A DNA stretch of 64,000 nt from Petrotoga mexicana DSM 14811 (lineage in GTDB: Bacteria > Thermotogota > Thermotogae > Petrotogales > Petrotogaceae). The translations under genes and the position numbers were made by a program. The notes beneath the pieces were generated by a model, which made no database searches, was not told where the DNA came from, and was given only the letters and a program-made list of their open reading frames with translations. Numbering within the stretch: position 1 is the stretch's first letter; every line of letters begins with the position of its first letter. The stretch lies in contig NZ_AZRN01000014.1 of assembly GCF_002895565.1 (NCBI RefSeq), positions 1-64,000 of the forward strand, given 5' to 3'. Positions 41,608 to 50,048 of the stretch are shown here, in pieces.

Positions 41608-44298
41608 ATGGCAAATTTATACTTAATAGACGGCTCAGGAATAGCATATAGAGCCTTTTTTGCGTTGGGAGACTGGATGAACACTTCTGATGGTTTGCCA
41701 ACAAACGCCATCTACGGAGTAGCTCGAATGCTTTTAAAGTTACTCAAAGAATACGTTAAAAAAGGCGAAGATTCAATAATATTTGTTATGGACAAAAAAA
41801 CCACTACTTATAGAAACGAATTATTAAAAACCTATAAGGCCCAAAGACCAGAAACACCTGAAAAATATATACAACAGATCCCATACATATACGAACTGGT
41901 GGAAAAATTGGGCGTAAAATTAGTTGCTATGGATAATTATGAAGCCGACGATGTCATAGCCACAATAGTTTCAAAAAAGAAAAGAAACTACGATAATGTT
42001 TATATAATCACATCGGATAAAGATATGATGCAACTTGTTAAGGATAACGTATATATCTTAAGACCAGAACAAGGAATAACAGAAATGGTAAAATACGATG
42101 CACACGAAGTGGAAAAAAAGATGGGGGTTCCTCCAGAAAAAATCGCTGATTTGCTAGCTTTAATGGGGGATAGTTCCGACAACATTCCTGGAGTAAAAGG
42201 CATTGGAATAAAAACGGCTCAAAAATTATTGCAGGATTACAAGGATTTAGATGATCTGTATCAACATTTGGATGAGATAAAAGGTTCTACAAAAAACAAA
42301 CTAAAAAACGAAAAAGAAACCGCATATCTGAGTAAAAAATTAGTCCAATTGATGGTAGACGCACCAATAGAAGAAATATTTGAAGATAAAGAAATTATAT
42401 ATCAAGGATTCAGAGACGATTTACGAGATTTTCTCAAAAAATTGGAGTTTAATTCAATATTGAAAGAGTTAGATGTACCTGATAAATCAAGTAACTCAGC
42501 TAAAGCGGCAACAAAAACAAAAGCAGAAAAAAAAGACTACTCAGCAAAAGGCAAGTATTACGAATATAACGCACAAAATTACAAAGAACTATTAAAAACC
42601 TTAGAGAAATATGAAATAATATCTTTTGACCTTGAAACTTCTTCCCTTGATCCATATCAAGCAGATATAGTGGGAATCGCTTTAAGCTGCAACCCGTTTG
42701 AAGGATATTTTTTGTATCTATACAAAGAAAAAGATAGATGGGAAATAGCTAAGGAGATAGTCAATCTTTTAAACAATAAAAAGGTCATTGGCCAAAATTT
42801 AAAGTACGATATGACGGTTTTGAAAGTAAACGGAATTGAATTAAGTAAAGTATATTTTGACAGTATGATAGCTGCTTATTTGTTAAACCCGGATAGCAGA
42901 AGGTTCAATATGGATGATCTTGCCAAAGAATATTTGGATTATAAAACAACTAAATACAAAGAAGTTATGGGAAAAGACATCAAACTGTTAACCCTTGGAG
43001 ACATCGATAAGAAAAAGGTTGTTGAGTACGCTGCAGAAGACGCAGATATTGCTTATCGATTATTTGAAGTATTAAAGCCCAAACTAGAAGAATTTGAACT
43101 AATTGAATTGTTTGAAAAAATCGAAATGTCAACTATAAATGTGTTATCAGAAATGGAAATGAATGGTGTGTATTTTGATTTAAAAGAGCTTAAAAAATTA
43201 GAAGAAGAATATAACAAAAAGCTAAGCTCGTTAATGTATGAAATGAAAAAAATCGTCGGTTATGAGTTCAATCCAAATTCACCAAAACAAGTTCGAGAAC
43301 TACTCTTTGAAAACTTAGGATTGAAGGGGAAAAGAAAAACTAAGAGTGGATCATATTCAACAGATGCAGATTCTTTAGAAGCTCTAAGAGATGAGCATCC
43401 CATAATAGAAAAACTCTTAGAATATAGGAAATACCAAAAGCTTCTTTCTACATACATAATTGCTATACCAAAATTAGTTAACAAAAAAACTGGTAGGGTT
43501 CATACATCTTTCAACCAAACGGGAACAGCCACCGGTAGATTAAGTAGTAGCGAACCGAATCTTCAAAATCTCCCCATACGAGAAGAAGATGGAGAAAGAA
43601 TTAGAAACACCGTCAAGGCACAAAAAGACGATTATGTTTTACTCAGTGCCGATTATTCACAAATTGAATTGCGAGTTTTAGCTCATCTATCTAACGATGA
43701 AACTTTAATACATGCTTTTAATAACGATGAAGATATACATGCTTTAACAGCAGCTGCAATATTCGGTGTAAACATCGACAATGTAGACTACAACATGAGA
43801 AGAGTGGGAAAAGTAGTTAATTTTTCCCTGGTGTATGGATCATCTCCGTATGGACTAGCCGAGAATTTAAAAATATCCGTAGAAGATGCCAAAGATTTTA
43901 TGGAAAAATACTTTAAAACTTACCAAAAAGTCAAAGAATATCAAGAATCAAGCTTAAAGGCTGCAATGCAAAAAGGTTATGTTGAAACTATATTTGGAAG
44001 GAAAAGATTTTTGAAAAACATAAAAACAGGCAAATCTGAGTTGAAACGAATAGCCATAAACACCCCTATCCAAGGTACTGCAGCCGATATTATGAAATTG
44101 GCTATGATCAATTTATACAAAAAACTTCCAAAAGAAGCAAAATTGATACTTCAGGTACACGACGAAGTTGTAATAGAATTACCTAAAGAAATCGTAGAAG
44201 AAACCAAAAAAACGGTTCAAGATTGTATGGAAAATGCTGTTAAATTAAAAATACCTTTAAAAGTTGATATCAGTGTCGGTAAAAATTGGCAAAAATGA
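41608..44298 (+). CDS. polA: DNA polymerase I
   Basis: An 896-residue family A polymerase for repair and Okazaki-fragment processing. The 5' nuclease domain (about 1-290) has YLIDGSGIAYRAFFALGD and YEADDVIATI. The 3'-5' exonuclease domain (about 320-490) keeps its catalytic set: FDLETSSLDP, GQNLKYDM and EYAAEDADIAYRL, so it should proofread. Polymerase motifs are LSADYSQIELRVLAHLS (A, near 682), RRVGKVVNFSLVYGSSPYG (B) and LQVHDEVVIELP (C). ATG 41608 after AAGAAGGTG is preferred; it begins 28 bases after the ligase stop. Confidence 0.97.
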   Translation: MANLYLIDGSGIAYRAFFALGDWMNTSDGLPTNAIYGVARMLLKLLKEYVKKGEDSIIFVMDKKTTTYRNELLKTYKAQRPETPEKYIQQIPYIYELVEKLGVKLVAMDNYEADDVIATIVSKKKRNYDNVYIITSDKDMMQLVKDNVYILRPEQGITEMVKYDAHEVEKKMGVPPEKIADLLALMGDSSDNIPGVKGIGIKTAQKLLQDYKDLDDLYQHLDEIKGSTKNKLKNEKETAYLSKKLVQLMVDAPIEEIFEDKEIIYQGFRDDLRDFLKKLEFNSILKELDVPDKSSNSAKAATKTKAEKKDYSAKGKYYEYNAQNYKELLKTLEKYEIISFDLETSSLDPYQADIVGIALSCNPFEGYFLYLYKEKDRWEIAKEIVNLLNNKKVIGQNLKYDMTVLKVNGIELSKVYFDSMIAAYLLNPDSRRFNMDDLAKEYLDYKTTKYKEVMGKDIKLLTLGDIDKKKVVEYAAEDADIAYRLFEVLKPKLEEFELIELFEKIEMSTINVLSEMEMNGVYFDLKELKKLEEEYNKKLSSLMYEMKKIVGYEFNPNSPKQVRELLFENLGLKGKRKTKSGSYSTDADSLEALRDEHPIIEKLLEYRKYQKLLSTYIIAIPKLVNKKTGRVHTSFNQTGTATGRLSSSEPNLQNLPIREEDGERIRNTVKAQKDDYVLLSADYSQIELRVLAHLSNDETLIHAFNNDEDIHALTAAAIFGVNIDNVDYNMRRVGKVVNFSLVYGSSPYGLAENLKISVEDAKDFMEKYFKTYQKVKEYQESSLKAAMQKGYVETIFGRKRFLKNIKTGKSELKRIAINTPIQGTAADIMKLAMINLYKKLPKEAKLILQVHDEVVIELPKEIVEETKKTVQDCMENAVKLKIPLKVDISVGKNWQK

Positions 44299-44476
44299 TA
44301 ATGATAATTATAATTATGTATATCTAAATTATTAAAATTTTTTCATTTTTTAAAGAAAATCTGATATAATCTAAATAACTAATTAGACGTTTATAGATAT
44401 AAAGAAGGTGGGAGCGGGGCGAAGGAGCGCTGTATAATTAGATTTTAAAGGTAGTATATAATAAAATCATCGGAGG
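44299..44476. other. Leader region upstream of the IscB element and rimO
   Basis: AT-rich sequence with TATAAT at 44365-44370, repeat copy G, a second TATAAT-containing stretch near 44455-44462 and a GGAGG at 44472-44476. The GGAGG looks like the ribosome binding site that rimO had before the IscB element entered. Confidence 0.5.
44405..44452 (+). repeat. G-rich leader repeat, copy G (degenerate)
   Basis: A single unit with G-runs GG, GGG, GGGG and GG separated by T, AGC and CGAA, then AGCGCT (44426-44431) and a TTTTAAAGG tail. It points towards rimO, from which it is now separated by the IscB element. Confidence 0.78.
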
Positions 44477-44479
44477 AAT

Positions 44480-44745
44480 CGAGTCAACTACCCACCGTCT
44501 AAAGACGGGGACTTGTGATGAACAAGCCTTAGTTGACTACCCTCAGCCATGATAAACGGGCTTCCGCCTCTTAAGGAAGATCATTGGGCTACGTTATATA
44601 GGTCATAACACCTTCGGATGTTTCTCCTGGTCCGTCGCTCTGTTGTTTAGTTTTAAACAATCCTGAGGGGTAGGGATAGTGAGCTAAACGTAAAAAGCCT
44701 ATATAACATTGGGGAAGGAGAAGAACTCCATTAAGGAGGCACACT
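44480..44745 (+). ncRNA. HEARO / omega-RNA of IscB
   Basis: The 265-bp stretch upstream of iscB folds into the architecture of HEARO RNA, the guide RNA of IscB. Pairings visible: 44483-44489 with 44531-44537 (7 bp) enclosing two small hairpins; 44537-44546 with 44663-44673 (CTACCCTCAG with CTGAGGGGTAG); 44593-44602 with 44698-44707 (10 bp perfect); a hairpin at 44642-44659; and a hairpin with the shared GGGCTTCCGCCTC tip. In this family the guide is the 5' extension, taken from DNA just outside the left end, here about 44460-44480. The structure is read directly; the guide role is established for the family and inferred here. Confidence 0.85.
44557..44578 (+). repeat. 22-bp hairpin-tip repeat, left copy
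   Basis: The sequence beginning CGGGCTTCCGCCTC and ending TTAAGGAA is identical to 46005-46026. It caps a stem AGCCATGAT/ATCATTGGGCT inside the omega-RNA. A shared terminal hairpin is what a TnpA-type transposase would recognise. Confidence 0.75.
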
Positions 44746-44747
44746 TT

Positions 44748-46022
44748 ATGTTAGTGTACGTTTTAAACAAACATGGGAAACCTCTTATGCCTTGTAAACC
44801 TTCAAAGGCAAGAAAATTACTTAAAGAGGAAAAAGCCAAGGTTATTAGAAAAGAACCTTTTACCATTCAGCTCCTCTATGGTAGTAGCGGTTATAAACAA
44901 CCTATTACTTTAGGAGTAGATGCGGGAAGTAAAACTGTAGGCTTGTCTGCTACTACTGAAAATAAGGAACTTTTTGCAGCAGAGGTTGAACTAAGGGACG
45001 ATATACCTAAACTTATATCTCAAAAACGACAGTATCGTAGAGATAGACGTTTCAGAAAAACAAGGTATAGGAAACCACGCTTTTTAAATCGTGTCCACAG
45101 TAAGAACAAAGGATGGCTTGCACCGTCGGTAGAACATAAAATAAAATCGCACATTAAACTGATTGATCTAGTTCACAGTTTGCTTCCTGTTACAAAAATT
45201 GTAGTAGAAGTTGCAAGTTTCGATATACAAAAGATTAAGAATCCTAATATTGAAGGCAAACAATACCAACAAGGGGAACAATTAGATTTTTGGAATGTAA
45301 GGGAATATGTTCTATGGAGAGATAACTACACCTGTCAACACTGCAAAGGCAAAACCAAAGATAAAAGACTCAATATTCACCACATCGAAAGTAGACAAAT
45401 AGGTGGAGATGCACCCAATAATTTAATTACATTGTGCGAAACATGCCATAAGGATTACCACGATGGAAAGATTAAATTGAATTTTAAAAGAGGACAAAAG
45501 TTTAAAGATGCTACATTTATGGGTATTATGAGATGGACTTTATACAATAGATTAAAAACACTATACCCTAACATTCATCTAACTTATGGATATATCACTA
45601 AAAATACAAGAATACAAAATGGTTTACCTAAAACACATAGAATAGACGCTTTATGTATTAGTGGTCATCCTCAAGCAAAACAATTAGAGCATTATTATCA
45701 CATTAAAGAAGTTAGACGACACAATAGACAAATACACAAAGCTAACATTCTAAAGGGAGGAATAAGAAAACTTAACCAAGCACCTTATCTAGTACATGGT
45801 TTTAGATTGTTTGATAAAGTAAAATACAATGGTATTAAATGTTTCATATATGGAAGACGTTCAACTGGATACTTTGATATAAGAAAAGTTGATGGCACAG
45901 TAATTCATAGAAGTGCAAAAAGCAAAGATTTAATCTTAGTAAGCAAAACTAAAACTCTATTATGGGAAAGGAGAGAAAATTCTGCATTCCTCTCACCACT
46001 GAACCGGGCTTCCGCCTCTTAA
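44748..46022 (+). CDS. iscB: IscB RNA-guided nuclease
   Basis: A 424-residue protein, the compact relative of Cas9. Domains in order: PLMP domain (residues 1-50, GKPLMPCKPSKARKLLKEEK), RuvC-I with Asp in GVDAGSKTVG (near 57), arginine-rich bridge helix (near 95-115), RuvC-II with Glu in VVEVASFD (near 151), HNH domain with zinc pair CQHC (near 196), catalytic IHHIES (near 210) and LCETC, RuvC-III with HRIDALCIS (near 298), and a C-terminal target-adjacent-motif domain (FDKVKYNGIKCFIYGRRSTG). All catalytic residues of both nucleases look intact. ATG 44748 follows AAGGAGG. The preceding omega-RNA would supply the guide. Confidence 0.94.
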   Translation: MLVYVLNKHGKPLMPCKPSKARKLLKEEKAKVIRKEPFTIQLLYGSSGYKQPITLGVDAGSKTVGLSATTENKELFAAEVELRDDIPKLISQKRQYRRDRRFRKTRYRKPRFLNRVHSKNKGWLAPSVEHKIKSHIKLIDLVHSLLPVTKIVVEVASFDIQKIKNPNIEGKQYQQGEQLDFWNVREYVLWRDNYTCQHCKGKTKDKRLNIHHIESRQIGGDAPNNLITLCETCHKDYHDGKIKLNFKRGQKFKDATFMGIMRWTLYNRLKTLYPNIHLTYGYITKNTRIQNGLPKTHRIDALCISGHPQAKQLEHYYHIKEVRRHNRQIHKANILKGGIRKLNQAPYLVHGFRLFDKVKYNGIKCFIYGRRSTGYFDIRKVDGTVIHRSAKSKDLILVSKTKTLLWERRENSAFLSPLNRASAS

Positions 46023-46026
46023 GGAA
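46005..46026 (+). repeat. 22-bp hairpin-tip repeat, right copy
   Basis: Identical to 44557-44578. It lies across the iscB stop codon and caps a stem CTCACCA/TGGTGAG (about 45992-46034), giving the right-end hairpin of the element. Confidence 0.75.
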
Positions 46027-46053
46027 ATGGTGAGTCTCCTGCAGATATTTTTC

Positions 46054-47391
46054 ATGAAAAAGTTTCACATAGTAAAATTAGGTTGTCCAAAAAACGATGC
46101 AGATATGGAAATATTCAAAGGGTTGCTCCAAAGCAAAGGACACAAATACGAAAGTAACCCTCAATTTGCTGATTACATATTCATAGATACATGTGGTTTC
46201 ATCGAAGAAGCTAAAAAAGAAAGCATCGAAGCTATATTTGAATATGCCTCCTTAAAAGATAATAACAAAAATCTAAAAGTTATACCAATAGGTTGCTTAG
46301 CTCAACGGTATTTTGATGATATTCTTAAAGATATCCCTGAAATTGATGGATTATTTGGTGTGTTGTCTCCAAAAACCATAGTTGAAAAAGTTGAAAATGG
46401 TCAATATTTTTTTAAAAATGATATTCCTGAAACTCTGTACGATTGTAAAATTAGAGCGATTCCAGACTCACACTACGCATACGTAAAAATTGGGGATGGG
46501 TGTAGTAGAAATTGTGCCTTTTGTTCTATACCCACGTTCAAAGGAAAACCAAAAAGCAGAAGTATCGAAGAAATAAACGAAGAAGTAGAATTTTTGGTAT
46601 CCAAAGGTGTAAAAGAAATCATTCTCGTATCCCAAGATAATACATTGTACGGCATAGATAATTACCAAAAGCAGGCACTACCAGATTTACTAGACAAACT
46701 TAACAATATAAAAGGAAGATTTTGGATCAGGGTTATGTACTTACATCCGGATTTCTTAAGTGAAGACATCATAGAAAGCATACATAGAAATGAAAAAGTA
46801 TTAAATTATTTCGATGTACCAATTCAACATATCTCTGATAAAATTTTGCAAAGTATGGGCAGACATAAGAAAAGAAATGAGTTAATGAAACTATTTGAGA
46901 AAATCAGAAAAGAACCATCTGCTATAAGAACCACGTTAATGGTAGGGTTCCCCGGAGAAAAAGCTGAAGATTTTGAAGAGTTACTCGATTTCGTGAAAGA
47001 AATAAAATTTGAACGAATGGGGAGCTTTAAATTCTCAAAAGAAGAAAATACCAAGTCATTCACATTGCCAGAACAAATTGATGAACAAATTAAGAAACAA
47101 AGGCAAAATGAACTAATGACTGTTCAAAGTGAAATTTCTAAAAACATCATGGAAAAATATATAGGTAAAACTTTAGAAGTTCTTTTGGAAGAGAAAGAAG
47201 ATAACGTTTATATCGGAAGAAGCTATTTAGACGCTCCAGAAATTGATGGAAATATATATATAAAAAATTACGGTGACAAAGAACTATCTTTAGGGAATTT
47301 CGTCAAAGCAAGAATTACTGGCTCATACGAATATGATCTGGAAGGAGAAATCGTTGAATATGAACATACCAAATTTGTTGAGCTTTTCTAG
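46054..47391 (+). CDS. rimO: Ribosomal protein S12 methylthiotransferase RimO
   Basis: A 445-residue radical-SAM enzyme that adds a methylthio group to Asp of ribosomal protein S12. The N-terminal UPF0004 domain has KLGCPKNDADME and two more cluster cysteines (TCGF and GCLAQRY), the radical-SAM motif is DGCSRNCAFCSIP near residue 148, and the C-terminal TRAM domain binds RNA. LGCPKN distinguishes RimO from MiaB. ATG 46054 gives the standard start but has no good ribosome binding site; the IscB element ends just upstream. It heads a run rimO-pgsA-thpR-recA-recX-rny. Confidence 0.93.
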   Translation: MKKFHIVKLGCPKNDADMEIFKGLLQSKGHKYESNPQFADYIFIDTCGFIEEAKKESIEAIFEYASLKDNNKNLKVIPIGCLAQRYFDDILKDIPEIDGLFGVLSPKTIVEKVENGQYFFKNDIPETLYDCKIRAIPDSHYAYVKIGDGCSRNCAFCSIPTFKGKPKSRSIEEINEEVEFLVSKGVKEIILVSQDNTLYGIDNYQKQALPDLLDKLNNIKGRFWIRVMYLHPDFLSEDIIESIHRNEKVLNYFDVPIQHISDKILQSMGRHKKRNELMKLFEKIRKEPSAIRTTLMVGFPGEKAEDFEELLDFVKEIKFERMGSFKFSKEENTKSFTLPEQIDEQIKKQRQNELMTVQSEISKNIMEKYIGKTLEVLLEEKEDNVYIGRSYLDAPEIDGNIYIKNYGDKELSLGNFVKARITGSYEYDLEGEIVEYEHTKFVELF

Positions 47392-47869
47392 GATAATACT
47401 AGCCATTCCAATATTTATTTTAACTATTTTTGGAGAACCGTTTTATATCGTAGCCTTGGTTTTATTTATTATAGCTTCTTTAACTGATTGGTTAGACGGT
47501 TATGTTGCCAGAAGAACAGGGCAGGTTACCGATATCGGCAAATTTTTTGACCAAATATCTGACAAAATACTTATAAATTCCGTTTTTATTGCAATGTTAG
47601 GTGTTGGGATTTTGCCTGCATGGTTTGTAGCAATAATTGTATCAAGAGACACCTTTGTGAGTGGTTTAAGGATGGCAGCTGCAAACAAAAACATCGTTGT
47701 TCCTGCTGATAAGTTTGGTAAACTAAAAACCGTCTTAGAAATTGCTTTAATCATTGTAATATACTTGATGCTTTGGAATTTTTTAGTTAATGCTTTGATC
47801 TATTTGACTGTTATAATTAGTCTATTATCAGGGGTAAATTATACTATAAAAACCGCTAAGCAATTTTAA
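47360..47869 (+). CDS. pgsA: CDP-diacylglycerol-glycerol-3-phosphate 3-phosphatidyltransferase
   Basis: A 169-residue membrane enzyme of phosphatidylglycerol synthesis with about four to five helices. The CDP-alcohol phosphotransferase signature D-G-x2-A-R-x8-G-x3-D-x3-D is intact at about residues 46-72 (DGYVARRTGQVTDIGKF continuing FDQISD). MNIPNLLSFSRIILA is the usual N-terminus. ATG 47360 overlaps the rimO end by 32 bp; the ribosome binding site GGAG lies within rimO. Confidence 0.93.
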   Translation: MNIPNLLSFSRIILAIPIFILTIFGEPFYIVALVLFIIASLTDWLDGYVARRTGQVTDIGKFFDQISDKILINSVFIAMLGVGILPAWFVAIIVSRDTFVSGLRMAAANKNIVVPADKFGKLKTVLEIALIIVIYLMLWNFLVNALIYLTVIISLLSGVNYTIKTAKQF

Positions 47870-47890
47870 TAAAGAAAGGAGTCCTAGTAT

Positions 47891-48499
47891 ATGACACAGC
47901 TAAAAAATACAAATAGCTACAACACCGATAAATTAAGGTCCTTCATCGCTATCGAAACTAATGAAAAATTAGAAGGGTTAGTAAATGATTTAATCGAAAG
48001 GTTTCAAAGGATGGGATTTAAAGCCAATTGGACAAAAGCAAAAAATGTCCATTTAACATTGTTTTTCCTTGGGGATCAAAAAATGGAAAAGATAGCTCAG
48101 TTGGCTTATAAAATCGGTGAAAGAATATCCGGATTCCCCACGTTTCATTTTAATATCCATAAAATGGGATTCTTTGAAAACGATTCTGAACCAAAGGTGT
48201 TATGGCTGGGAATACAAGAAGATAATACCTTAATTGGTTTGTATGAAGAAATAAAAAAGGTACTAAAGATTTCAGAATTAGAGGTTAAAGATACCAACTT
48301 TTTACCTCATATTACAGTCGGAAGGGTTAAATCGTTCCCTAACCATTGGAAAGAACTAATTAATTCTGTAACTTTTGATCAAATCCAAGTATACGTAAAT
48401 TCTATCGGTATATACTCTTCTGAACTAACAAGGAAAGGCCCAATATATAAAAAACTTTACACGGTTGACTTTGAAGGAGGCGTCATCATTAATGGCTAA
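47891..48499 (+). CDS. thpR: RNA 2',3'-cyclic phosphodiesterase
   Basis: A 202-residue 2H-family phosphoesterase that opens 2',3'-cyclic RNA ends; formerly called 2'-5' RNA ligase LigT. The two HxTx motifs are HLTLFFLG (near residue 57) and HITVGRVK (near 142). The N-terminus [17 protein letters not shown] is typical. The RBS AAAGGAG precedes ATG 47891. Its last 8 bp overlap the recA start, so the two are co-translated. Confidence 0.92.
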   Translation: MTQLKNTNSYNTDKLRSFIAIETNEKLEGLVNDLIERFQRMGFKANWTKAKNVHLTLFFLGDQKMEKIAQLAYKIGERISGFPTFHFNIHKMGFFENDSEPKVLWLGIQEDNTLIGLYEEIKKVLKISELEVKDTNFLPHITVGRVKSFPNHWKELINSVTFDQIQVYVNSIGIYSSELTRKGPIYKKLYTVDFEGGVIING

Positions 48500-49598
48500 A
48501 AATGATTCTAAAGATACAAATAAAGAAGAATTGTTAGAGAAACTTGTTAAAGAGTTAGAAAAAAATCATGGAACAGGATCGGTCATGATAATGGGCAAGG
48601 GATTGGATAACAGCAATATATCCGTTGTACCAAGTGGATGTTTATCGCTAGACATAGCTTTGGGTGTTGGCGGGTATCCAAGGGGAAGAATTGTAGAAAT
48701 ATTTGGAAACGAATCATCGGGTAAAACTACACTAGCTCTTCATTCCTTAGCGGAAGTCCAAAAATTGAACGGTATAGCTGCATTTGTTGATGCCGAACAT
48801 GCTTTAGATGTTGAATATGCTAAAAAGCTAGGCGTAGATGTCGACAAATTGATAGTTTCACAACCAGATTATGGTGAACAAGCCCTTGAAATTGTAGATT
48901 CTTTGATCAGATCTAACATAGTAGACTTAATAGTGGTAGACTCTGTAGCCGCTCTGGTACCGAAAGCAGAAATAGAAGGAGCTATGGGAGACTCTCACAT
49001 GGGACTCCAAGCAAGGCTAATGTCTCAAGCTCTAAGAAAACTAGCTGGGAGTATAAGTAAATCCAAATCTATAGTAATATTTATAAACCAGGTAAGGATG
49101 AAAATTGGTGTAGTGTACGGTAACCCAGAAACTACTACAGGAGGAATTGCACTAAAATTTTATTCTACGATCAGGGTAGAGGTAAGAAAAGGTAGTGCAA
49201 TAAGAGAAGGAAAAGATCAGATAGGAAATGAAACAACCTTAAAAATCGTAAAAAATAAGGTTGCCCCACCCTTCAAACAAGCAAATGTGGACATGATCTT
49301 TGGACGAGGCATCGCAAAAGAAAACGATATCTTTAACCTAGCTGTAGAGGAAGATTTAATTCAAAGAAAAGGAGCTTGGTTCTCTTATATCAACGAAAAT
49401 GGTGAAGAAGTCAGTTTAGGACAGGGTAAAACCAATTCAATTAGTTATCTCATGGAAAACCCTGAAATACTTGATTATTTAGAATATACTATTCGCAAGA
49501 AGCACAATTTAATTATTCCCGATTATCTGATTGAAAAGTTCGAATCTAACTCGTCAAAGAGCAAAAAAGAGAAAAATGAAGAAACACAAAAAAATTAA
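48492..49598 (+). CDS. recA: Recombinase RecA
   Basis: A 368-residue strand-exchange ATPase central to recombination repair and the SOS response. Walker A is GNESSGKTT (near residue 74), Walker [11 protein letters not shown] (near 149), and the DNA-binding loops lie in [20 protein letters not shown] and [23 protein letters not shown] 48492 follows GAAGGAGG; it overlaps thpR. The C-terminal tail is lysine- and glutamate-rich ([16 protein letters not shown]). No LexA-type box was recognised upstream. Confidence 0.97.
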   Translation: MAKNDSKDTNKEELLEKLVKELEKNHGTGSVMIMGKGLDNSNISVVPSGCLSLDIALGVGGYPRGRIVEIFGNESSGKTTLALHSLAEVQKLNGIAAFVDAEHALDVEYAKKLGVDVDKLIVSQPDYGEQALEIVDSLIRSNIVDLIVVDSVAALVPKAEIEGAMGDSHMGLQARLMSQALRKLAGSISKSKSIVIFINQVRMKIGVVYGNPETTTGGIALKFYSTIRVEVRKGSAIREGKDQIGNETTLKIVKNKVAPPFKQANVDMIFGRGIAKENDIFNLAVEEDLIQRKGAWFSYINENGEEVSLGQGKTNSISYLMENPEILDYLEYTIRKKHNLIIPDYLIEKFESNSSKSKKEKNEETQKN

Positions 49599-50046
49599 TC
49601 CAAAAGATGAAAAAGCAGCTGAAAAATCTGCATTGAATTTAATAAAGTATCGTGCCAGATCAGAAAAAGAACTCTCGGACCGTCTAAAAGAAAAAGGCTT
49701 TGACGAAGAAGTTATTGATAAAGTTATAGAAAAATGCAAGAAGAGTGGTTTGATAGATGACAAACTTTTTGCGTATTTATATACATATGACAAGTTAACT
49801 CTAGACAAAAAAGGCCCCATGTTTATACAACATGAATTAAAACGTTTGGGAGTAGATGAAAGATTGATTTTTGAGGCCCTTGAGAAAGTCAAAAACGAAG
49901 TAGATATAAATGTAATTGCCTTAGAATTGGCAAAAAATTATTATGAAAGAAAACAGGACGTTCTCAAAACTAAAGCTTACTTGTATAGAAGAGGTTTTGA
50001 GCCAGACATTATAAACTCTGTTATTGAAAACTTAAGAGGTGATTAA
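49576..50046 (+). CDS. recX: Regulatory protein RecX
   Basis: A 156-residue all-helical protein that modulates RecA filaments. It has the three-helix repeats of Rec[35 protein letters not shown], and [24 protein letters not shown] followed by [16 protein letters not shown]. The start ATG 49576 lies within the recA 3' end (23-bp overlap), so expression depends on recA translation. An earlier in-frame start at 49531 is less likely. Typical length. Confidence 0.9.
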   Translation: MKKHKKINPKDEKAAEKSALNLIKYRARSEKELSDRLKEKGFDEEVIDKVIEKCKKSGLIDDKLFAYLYTYDKLTLDKKGPMFIQHELKRLGVDERLIFEALEKVKNEVDINVIALELAKNYYERKQDVLKTKAYLYRRGFEPDIINSVIENLRGD

Positions 50047-50048
50047 AA

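Larger units (their letters stand above)
44477..46045 (+). mobile_element. IscB element (IS200/IS605-like, no transposase)
   Basis: A non-autonomous element made of an omega-RNA region and iscB, with hairpins at both ends and no tnpA gene. A 22-bp direct repeat is present at 44557-44578 (inside the omega-RNA) and 46005-46026 (after iscB), each at the tip of a hairpin. IS200/605-type elements have subterminal hairpins and make no target duplication, which fits. Both boundaries are estimates: the left end lies just after GGAGG at 44472-44476 and the right end a few bases before the rimO start at 46054. Confidence 0.78.
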
